Below, piece by piece: positions 58,900 through 64,000 of a stretch of 64,000 nt of DNA. A program made the translations under genes and the position numbers. The notes under the pieces are model-generated. The model was not told where the DNA came from. It saw only the letters and a program-made list of their open reading frames with translations, and made no database searches. The stretch comes from Amycolatopsis pretoriensis. Lineage in GTDB: Bacteria; Actinomycetota; Actinomycetes; Mycobacteriales; Pseudonocardiaceae. How positions within the stretch are numbered: position 1 is the first letter of the stretch; each line of letters starts with the position of its first letter. The stretch spans positions 124,001 through 188,000 of the forward strand of contig NZ_FNUJ01000006.1 in NCBI RefSeq assembly GCF_900107925.1. Reading direction: 5' to 3'.

Positions 58900-59301
58900 A
58901 ACCGCACCCGGCGCTACACCTTCCTCATCGGCGAGACAGCGCTGCGCACTTGCCCCGCGTACGTCTACACCGATCAGGTCGAGTACCTGAGGACACTCGC
59001 CAACCGCCCGAACGTCACGATCCAGATCGTTCCCTCCGACGCCTGCCCACCCGGCTTCAGTTCGTTCACCGCCTACCAGCAGGACAAGATCACCCTCGCG
59101 GTCGCGGTGCGGCACCGCCACGCCACGAGCTACTTCTCCGCCCGCGACACGCTGGGCCGGTACCACCGCACGATGCGCTGGCTGAGCGGTCACGCTCTCG
59201 ATATCGCCGACGCACTTTCCACCGGCAACCCGGCGACACACCCCGGTGCACACGGCGGGGCGAACGCGGGCGGCCCGCAGCACACGGTCGGATCAGGCTG
59301 A
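58900..59301 (+). pseudogene. 5'-truncated DUF5753 (Scr1-type) regulator
   Basis: The plus-strand frame gives TFLIGETALRTCPAYVYTDQ, VEYLRTLANRPNVTIQIVPS, a GFSSFTAYQQDKI segment and YHRTMRWLSGHAL, i.e. the C-terminal half of a DUF5753 domain. These regulators carry an N-terminal XRE helix-turn-helix and pair with small DUF397 proteins in actinomycetes. The HTH part is missing and no start codon with a ribosome site precedes the homology, so it is a relic. No DUF397 gene is adjacent. Confidence 0.65.
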
Positions 59302-59524
59302 TCCGACCGGCCCTGGCGGACGTCGCGGCTGCCCGAATCGGTCGTCTCGCCGCTCATGACGGTCCGGCGCCGCCGCGCGATCTCCGTCGAGCCCGCAACG
59401 TCCGCTCCTGCGCTGCTTCATCCGCTACGCTGCCCCACAGTGGCTACATTGAGGCTATCGTTGGTCGCCTTGAGTAGTTGACGCAAGCTTGTGCAGGTCG
59501 GGAGCGTGGGGAGGCGACACCGGC
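59302..59524. promoter_or_regulatory. Upstream region of the ESX-like cluster
   Basis: A 223-bp gap without coding signal precedes the five-gene cluster. A GGGGAGG ribosome site (59508-59513) precedes the first GTG. AT-rich hexamers around 59448-59490 could form a promoter, but none matches consensus well enough to name. Confidence 0.3.
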
Positions 59525-59956
59525 GTGGTGTTCAACGCGGAAAAAATGCGGCAGCAAGCTACCGCGCTGGACGATGAGCTCGGCCGAGCCCGGTTCACCC
59601 GGCAGTCCCGCGACGGCGCCGTGACGGCCGTCGTCAGCGGTCGCGGGCAGCTCGTGGACCTGAAGATCAGCGATCAGGCGATGCGGGGCGCCCACCCTCA
59701 GGTAGTGGGGCCCGACGTGGTCGAGGCCGTCACCGCGGCCCGGCGGCAGGCGGCCGCTATCGCGCTCACGAAGGCCCGGGCGGTGTTCGACAAGGACCAG
59801 GATTGGCAACCCGAGCCCCTGCCGGGATCCCCCGGGTTCGTCAGCCCGCCCGCGACGACGACGTCGACGAGAGAAGATGTCGAGGAAGAGGACTTCGCGG
59901 AGCTCGATTTCCTCACCGACGACGGCTACGAGGACGACGATCGGGGCTCCCGGTGA
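59525..59956 (+). CDS. YbaB/EbfC-like protein of the ESX-type cluster
   Basis: A 143-residue protein starting at GTG 59525 (GGGGAGG upstream; GTG 59528 is equally possible). Residues 1-90 follow the YbaB/EbfC fold seen in small actinobacterial secretion clusters: AEKMRQQATALDDELG, then a beta-hairpin (VTAVVSGRGQLVDLKISDQA) and a helix (DVVEAVTAARRQAAAIALTKA). The C-terminal 50 residues are acidic and low complexity (EEEDFAELDFLTDDG). It overlaps the next gene by 4 bp. Such proteins in ESX loci may act as partners or chaperones rather than nucleoid proteins; this is inference. Confidence 0.75.
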   Translation: MVFNAEKMRQQATALDDELGRARFTRQSRDGAVTAVVSGRGQLVDLKISDQAMRGAHPQVVGPDVVEAVTAARRQAAAIALTKARAVFDKDQDWQPEPLPGSPGFVSPPATTTSTREDVEEEDFAELDFLTDDGYEDDDRGSR

Positions 59957-60264
59957 ACTTCGAAGACGAGCTCTACCACCTGGCCCGGGAGATCGACGCC
60001 GCGACCGCCGCCGTCGCCACGACCGCGCGCGACGCCGAGCACAGCCCGTCGGAATGGCGTCTGCCGGGTGAGCTGGGAACCGTGACGGTGTCCGGGGCCG
60101 GCGAACTGACCGCGGTCACGCTCGACACCACCGAGATGCACCAGTATTCCGCCGCTGCCCTGTCACGAGCTCTGCTCCGGGGCATCCAGGAGGCCGAACA
60201 CCACGCCGACCGGCGCCGCCGCGACGCGATCGCAGCTGTTGTCACCGACCGGGACCTGTCATGA
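59953..60264 (+). CDS. Second YbaB-like small protein
   Basis: A 103-residue protein starting at GTG 59953 within the stop overlap of the previous gene. It has the same helix-hairpin-helix plan (DELYHLAREIDAATAAVATT; GTVTVSGAGELTAVTLDT; SRALLRGIQEAEHHADRR), so it is probably a diverged tandem copy. Its stop overlaps the EspC-like gene start by 4 bp (ATGA). Two YbaB-like proteins in tandem could form a heterodimer. Confidence 0.7.
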   Translation: MNFEDELYHLAREIDAATAAVATTARDAEHSPSEWRLPGELGTVTVSGAGELTAVTLDTTEMHQYSAAALSRALLRGIQEAEHHADRRRRDAIAAVVTDRDLS

Positions 60265-60638
60265 CATTCGACCCCTCCGACATCACGGGCAAGGGCTACC
60301 GGGTCTACCCCGAATCCCTGCGCAAAGCCGCCGACGACATCACCGACGCCGCCGGGCTCGTGGCCCACTTCGCGCAGCACGACCTGGCCGGCACTCTGCT
60401 CGGTGCCACCGACCTCGGCCTGCCCGGCACCGCCACGGTGCTGATGCCCGGCGTCATCGGAACCGGGACCGTCCAGCAGTACAACCAGGCCGTCGACACC
60501 ATCCGGGCGATCTCGGCAAAAAACGCCGACACGCTGCAGAAACTGGCCCAAGCCCTGCAGACCGCGGCCAGCTACTACGAACAGCAAGAAGCCGCGGAGT
60601 ACGAACGGCTCAAGAAGCTCGAAGGCGGCACCCGATGA
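60261..60638 (+). CDS. EspC-like type VII secretion target
   Basis: A 125-residue helical protein of the EspC/DUF2580-type ESX substrate group. Two long helices (YRVYPESLRKAADDITDAAG; VDTIRAISAKNADTLQKLAQ) are separated by a Gly/Thr-rich turn. Near the C-terminus YYEQQEAAEYERL contains Y-x3-E, the ESX C-terminal secretion signal (Y-x3-D/E). It should pair with the WXG-type protein encoded next, overlapping by 4 bp. No EccC ATPase is present in the window, so export would depend on an ESX machine elsewhere. Confidence 0.78.
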   Translation: MTFDPSDITGKGYRVYPESLRKAADDITDAAGLVAHFAQHDLAGTLLGATDLGLPGTATVLMPGVIGTGTVQQYNQAVDTIRAISAKNADTLQKLAQALQTAASYYEQQEAAEYERLKKLEGGTR

Positions 60639-61366
60639 CAACTCCGCCACCCGGGCCACCCACCGACCCCGCCGCGCTGGCCTACCCCAACGACTCCGAC
60701 GCCACCGTTCGCAAGGCCGCGAACTTCATCGGCGCCCACGGCATCGTCACCCTGCTCGACAAATTGCGGATCTTCGTCGCCGGCGACATCGGCAGGGTCA
60801 TCCACCTCGCCGAAACCTTCGCCGTCCAGCGCTCCCTCCCCGACGCCGTCGCCCAGCTCAACCAAGCCCAGCTCGATCTGTCCACCGCGTGGCAGGGCGA
60901 CGCCGCCGAGCAGTTCACCACCTACGTCGGCATGGCCAAACCAGTACTGACCCAGAACCAGACCTCGATGCAGAACCTGACCAAGACGATGTCGTCGATC
61001 GCTTCCTCGATCATCGACACCTACAAGAACCTGATCACGGCGATCGGCCGGTGCGCGATCAACATCAGCCAGCTCGGCGGCAAGATCGGCATCGCGATCG
61101 CGGAATCCACCGTCCTGCCGCCCCTCGCTCCGATCAAGATCTCTGACATCGCCGACGCCCTCAACACCGCCTTCGCCACCTTCTGGAACGACTGCCTCAC
61201 ACTGCTCACCGGCATGATGACCACCATCGCGAGGCTCGTCGAGAACCAGATCGACCTCAGATCCATCGAAGCCAACTTCACCTCCCTCCCCGACGTCGGG
61301 AGCAGCGCCGCCGTCATCGACGACCCCACTCGTTGGCGCGTCAAGCCAGGAGCCAGCCACCCATGA
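60635..61366 (+). CDS. WXG100-type secretion target with C-terminal extension
   Basis: A 243-residue protein. LSTAWQGDAAEQFTTYVGMA (about 87-106) has the W-x-G turn between helices of WXG100 proteins. The following about 135 residues are mostly helical and hydrophobic (MSSIASSIIDTYKNLITAIG; GGKIGIAIAESTVLPPLAPI), longer than a normal WXG100 protein and suggesting a PPE-like or membrane-active tail. ATG 60635 overlaps the EspC-like stop by 4 bp and its own stop overlaps the lipoprotein start by 4 bp. Confidence 0.75.
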   Translation: MTTPPPGPPTDPAALAYPNDSDATVRKAANFIGAHGIVTLLDKLRIFVAGDIGRVIHLAETFAVQRSLPDAVAQLNQAQLDLSTAWQGDAAEQFTTYVGMAKPVLTQNQTSMQNLTKTMSSIASSIIDTYKNLITAIGRCAINISQLGGKIGIAIAESTVLPPLAPIKISDIADALNTAFATFWNDCLTLLTGMMTTIARLVENQIDLRSIEANFTSLPDVGSSAAVIDDPTRWRVKPGASHP

Positions 61367-61953
61367 CCCACTCCCCCGCCCGTCGCACCATCGTCCTCGC
61401 CGCGCTGGCCGCCGGCCTGGCCGCGGGATGCACACCGTCCGCGCCGGCGCAACCGGCCGACCCACCGGTGGACGTCCCGCTCATCCCCGGCGTCGGGCTG
61501 GCCGGCGCACCCCGCTTCGCGGCCGATTCGTGCGAGGCGGTCACCGTCGAACAGCTCAACGAGCTCGGCTTCAGCGGCGGCAAACGCAGCCGCGACGGGC
61601 AACGCTGCGTGACCGGGTTCGGTCCTGTCGCCACGGTCGAAACCAGCAACCGCGGCAACAGCCTCCGCACCCTCTACCTGGAGCACGCCCGAGGCCACGA
61701 CACGGGCAACCACTGGGAAACGGTCACCATCAACGCCTATCCCGCGGTCACGGTCTCCATCGACGACAACGTCGCCGGCAAGGAAGACGAAGGCCCGCTC
61801 GGCTGCACCTTGGCCCTCGCCGCGGACAACAACACCCTCGTCTACATCACCGCGGCAACCTACGACAAGCCCGAAACCGGCCCGTGGCAACACGATCCTT
61901 GCGGCGCGACGAAGAAGATCGCCGAATACGTCATCCAGAACCTCCGAACCTGA
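61363..61953 (+). CDS. DUF3558 lipoprotein
   Basis: A 196-residue lipoprotein with signal peptide (RRTIVLAALAAGLAAGC) and lipid-accepting Cys23. The mature part begins with a Pro-rich linker, then FAADSCEAVTVEQLNELGF, CVTGFGP and GCTLALAADNN, typical of DUF3558 with conserved cysteines that would form disulfides. DUF3558 lipoproteins are a regular last member of small ESX-substrate clusters in Pseudonocardiaceae. Function unknown; it may be a surface receptor or an immunity-type partner. Confidence 0.8.
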   Translation: MTHSPARRTIVLAALAAGLAAGCTPSAPAQPADPPVDVPLIPGVGLAGAPRFAADSCEAVTVEQLNELGFSGGKRSRDGQRCVTGFGPVATVETSNRGNSLRTLYLEHARGHDTGNHWETVTINAYPAVTVSIDDNVAGKEDEGPLGCTLALAADNNTLVYITAATYDKPETGPWQHDPCGATKKIAEYVIQNLRT

Positions 61954-62063
61954 GCTTGCGTCAAGGGTCCTCATTGCGGCAGGGCCGATAGCCGTTGCGT
62001 TCTTGTCCGGCGCACGCCCATGCTGGGACGGCAACCAGTTCCGGCTCCTGGGTCGAGGTCGCC

Positions 62064-62700
62064 ATGCCTGCAGTGCATCGCACGATCCTCGTCGTCGACA
62101 TCGAGCGGTACGGCTCGCCGGCGCGATCGGACTCGGACCGGGTCGCGATCCGGGCCGGGCTCTACCGAGCGCTGAAGGAAGCCTTCGCAGAGGCAGCGGT
62201 GCCGTGGGCCGAATGCGATCACGCGAACAGCGGCGACGGCGCACTTGTGGCCGTGCCACCCACGGTCCCGAAGAGCGTGTTCGTCGAGTCCCTGCCCCGC
62301 GCCGCATGGCGCTCCACGCCGGCGAGGTCCGCTACGACGACCACGGCGTGGTGGGGACCGCCGTCAACCACGTCTTCCGGTTGGTCGACTCACTTGCTTT
62401 CCGGTCGATGTTCGCGCGGACGGACGGTGAGCTGGGCCTGGTCGTCTCGTCGCGGTTCTTCGAGGACGTCTTGCAGGACAGTGACAGCGGACTGCCCGAG
62501 GCCTACCGGCCGTTGTACTCCGCCGTCGAAGAGACCGAGACGACCGGGTGGGTGCGGCTCTGGGCCGGCCGGGCGACACCCCAGCCGGTTGTCATGGCTC
62601 CACCGCGCCAGCTTCCGCCGTCCGGCCGGCATTTCGTGGGGCGGGCCGGAGAACTCCGAGCTTTGGCATCGCGCGGTCGTTTCCTGGTCGTGCCGCCCGT
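62064..62700 (+). pseudogene. Broken nucleotide-cyclase-like regulatory gene
   Basis: From ATG 62064 the frame reads RTILVVDIERYGSP, GLYRALKEAF, ECDHANSGDGALVAVPP and VPKSVFVESLP. At about 62300 homology jumps to another frame: MALHAGEVRYDDHGVVGTAV, FRLVDSL, VVSSRFFEDVL, then PSGRHFVGRAGELRAL. Pseudonocardiaceae have large proteins of this plan: a class III cyclase-like domain followed by an AAA/TPR block beginning F-x-G-R-x-x-E-L. About 20 codons are lost at the frame switch, and everything after GRAGELRAL is gone, replaced by the neighbouring epimerase gene. Confidence 0.7.
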
Positions 62701-63728
62701 TGTCGCCAGGGGCGGCGCGGCTCTTCCGTCTCCTCGGCGTCCGCCGCGGCCAGGAGGCTGCGCGCGGTGTCGGCCAGCGTTTCCTCGACCGGCCGCGGCC
62801 GCCAGCCGAGCACGGTCCTCGCCTTCTCCGTGCGGATGACCGGCACCCGGCCGAGCCGTGCCGCCGCCTCCCGCATGGCCGGGTCGGTTTCCGCCGCGGC
62901 GCGCACCTGCTCGGCGGTCAGCTCCGCGGTCGGCAGGTCGTGCCCGTCGACGGTTTCGGCGAGGATGCGGGCCATTTCCAGGAAGCTGATCGACTGCCCG
63001 GCCGCGGCGAGGAACCGCTCCCCCGCGGCCCGGGGGTGGGTCATTGCCCGCACGTGCAGGTCGGCGACGTCGCGGACGTCGGCCACGCCGAAGTGCAGCG
63101 GTGGCACCACCGGCATCGCCCCGTCGAGCATCGCCCGGACCAGCGCGACCGACGATGACAAGCGCCCGCCCAGGACCGGGCCGAAGATGCCGGCCGGGTT
63201 GATCACCGCCAGCTCCGGGCCGCCCGCCGCCCGCACCTGTTCCCAGGCGGCACGTTCGGCGATGACCTTCGAGCGGATGTAGGCGCTGTTGGGGTCGGCG
63301 AGATCCGTCCAGTCGGCCTCGGTGTACTCCGCCCGCGGCGTGGCGCTGTAGCCGACCGCGGCGAACGACGACGTCAGCACGACCCGCCGGACACCGGCCT
63401 CGCGGGCCGCGGCCAGGACCCGCACGGCGCCGTCGCGGGCCGGGCGGATCACCTCGTCGTCGTTTTCCGGTGCGGCGGGCGGGAACGGGGAGGCGACGTG
63501 GAGGACGTAGTCCACGCCTTCGACCGCCGCGGCCCAGCCGTCGTCGGCGCCGAGGTCGGCGACCACCACCTCCGGTTCGCCGGCCGTGGCACGAACCTCG
63601 GCTGCGCGGCCGGCATCGCGCACGGTGGTGCGGACGCGGTGGCCGTCGGCCAGCAGCCGGGCGATGGTGTGGCCGCCGAGGTACCCGGTTCCCCCGGTGA
63701 CCAGTACGAGCGCTCGTTCGTCGTTCAT
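62592..63728 (-). CDS. NAD-dependent epimerase/dihydroflavonol-reductase-like, with acquired tail
   Basis: A 378-residue extended SDR of the dihydroflavonol/aldehyde reductase type. The cofactor site is VLVTGGTGYLGGHTIARLLA (8-27), the active-site strand VVLTSSFAAVGY, and the catalytic Tyr-x3-Lys YIRSKVIAE. The family core ends near SLLAAADAEE at residue 338. The last 40 residues (Arg/Pro/Ala-rich) are encoded on the strand opposite the broken cyclase-like gene and have no family counterpart, so the native stop was probably lost at a rearrangement. The MerR regulator gene lies 19 bp upstream. Confidence 0.85.
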   Translation of the reverse strand: MNDERALVLVTGGTGYLGGHTIARLLADGHRVRTTVRDAGRAAEVRATAGEPEVVVADLGADDGWAAAVEGVDYVLHVASPFPPAAPENDDEVIRPARDGAVRVLAAAREAGVRRVVLTSSFAAVGYSATPRAEYTEADWTDLADPNSAYIRSKVIAERAAWEQVRAAGGPELAVINPAGIFGPVLGGRLSSSVALVRAMLDGAMPVVPPLHFGVADVRDVADLHVRAMTHPRAAGERFLAAAGQSISFLEMARILAETVDGHDLPTAELTAEQVRAAAETDPAMREAAARLGRVPVIRTEKARTVLGWRPRPVEETLADTARSLLAAADAEETEEPRRPWRQRAARPGNDRAMPKLGVLRPAPRNAGRTAEAGAVEP

Positions 63729-63747
63729 GTAAGTCCTTTGTGGATGG

Positions 63748-64000
63748 TCAGAATCGGTCTACCAGCGCCAGAAGCCGCGGGACGAGCCGCTGCGCCGCGC
63801 CGGTGTCGCCGCGGTCGCGGGCGTCCCAGAGCCGGGCCTTGAGCCGGAGGTACTCCAGCCGCAGCCGCAACCGTTCGATCTCGGCTTCCAGCCGGTCGGC
63901 GTGGTGGTCGAACAGGTCACGCTGCTCGGCGGCGGCCGCATCACCCCGGGCCAGCAGGTCGAGGTACTTCCGCAGGTCCTCGACCCGCAACCCGGCCGAA
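63748..64000 (-). CDS. MerR-family regulator, C-terminal part (cut by window edge)
   Basis: The frame is open from the right window edge and reads SAGLRVEDLRKYLDLLARGD, then a long coiled coil (RLEAEIERLRLRLEYLRLKA) and ends LVDRF. This is the end of the MerR wing (G-x-x-L-x-x-I-x-x-x) and the dimerisation helix. The HTH lies beyond the window. It is in the same direction as the epimerase gene 19 bp downstream, a frequent pair in which the regulator controls an aldehyde/ketone reductase. Confidence 0.8.
   Translation of the reverse strand, partial: SAGLRVEDLRKYLDLLARGDAAAAEQRDLFDHHADRLEAEIERLRLRLEYLRLKARLWDARDRGDTGAAQRLVPRLLALVDRF

Noticed and set aside
1..64000. tRNA, rRNA, CRISPR arrays, insertion sequences, integrases
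   Set aside because: No cloverleaf-like gene, regularly spaced repeat, transposase or integrase frame was recognised on either strand.

Overview
The window is high-GC (about 70 %) actinobacterial chromosome. GTG starts, 4-bp ATGA/GTGA overlaps inside operons, a complete inositol catabolic cluster, remnants of XRE/DUF5753 regulators, DUF3558 lipoproteins and a small ESX-type secretion-target cluster all point to a filamentous actinomycete, most likely Pseudonocardiaceae (Amycolatopsis-like). The taxonomic call is inference. I saw no tRNA, rRNA, CRISPR array or intact mobile element.

Region 1 (1-11027) is a myo-inositol catabolic operon on the minus strand: iolC, an aldolase, iolB, iolD, mmsA/iolA, an IolE-like isomerase, a sugar porter, a short universal-stress protein, iolG and a second isomerase cut by the window edge. 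A divergent LacI-family regulator and a repeat/palindrome operator lie at its head. Region 2 (11078-14517) is a two-component system (kinase plus OmpR-type regulator) divergent from a Tat-exported protein that combines TPR-like helices with two retropepsin-like lobes, each carrying Asp-Thr-Gly. Next comes about 0.8 kb of decayed sequence.

Region 3 (15286-29058) looks like one catabolic regulon. A minus-strand operon (ThDP enzyme, Zn-alcohol dehydrogenase, TcuA-like flavoprotein, MFS symporter, NAD epimerase, TIM-barrel isomerase) diverges from an aldehyde dehydrogenase plus a second flavoprotein. A further divergent pair, aldo/keto reductase-IclR and an old-yellow-enzyme-like reductase, follows. 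Both divergent gaps share the same 11-mer and a second near-identical 10-mer, so the IclR protein probably controls all of it. The substrate is unknown; the enzyme set resembles oxidation, desaturation and ThDP cleavage of a cyclic polyol or ketone.

Region 4 (29199-36224) is an envelope module: an S41 protease, a lipoprotein with a duplicated two-cysteine repeat, an RND/MacB-like adaptor, an ABC ATPase and a permease. It diverges from its own response regulator and kinase, with a four-half-site operator between them. Region 5 (36320-47967) is a ten-gene, tightly packed catabolic operon under a divergent LysR regulator: a ferredoxin-fused reductase, FAD monooxygenase, SDR, P450, alpha/beta hydrolase, flavin reductase, nitrilase-family amidase, NicX-like 2,5-dihydroxypyridine dioxygenase, DUF1116 protein and NCS1 transporter. 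It is the best candidate here for an undescribed N-heterocycle degradation pathway.

Region 6 (48181-58097) has small regulator/enzyme units, each with a visible palindromic operator: TetR with an amidase, SDR-patatin-TetR, PLP decarboxylase-TetR, and a pair of NmrA-like reductases next to the remnant of an HxlR regulator. A metallo-beta-lactamase-fold pseudogene lies between the first two. Region 7 (58098-64000) holds decayed regulator genes, a five-gene ESX-like cluster (two YbaB-like proteins, an EspC-like protein, a WXG-type protein, a DUF3558 lipoprotein), a broken cyclase-domain gene whose end has been overrun by a NAD-dependent epimerase gene, and a partial MerR regulator at the right edge.
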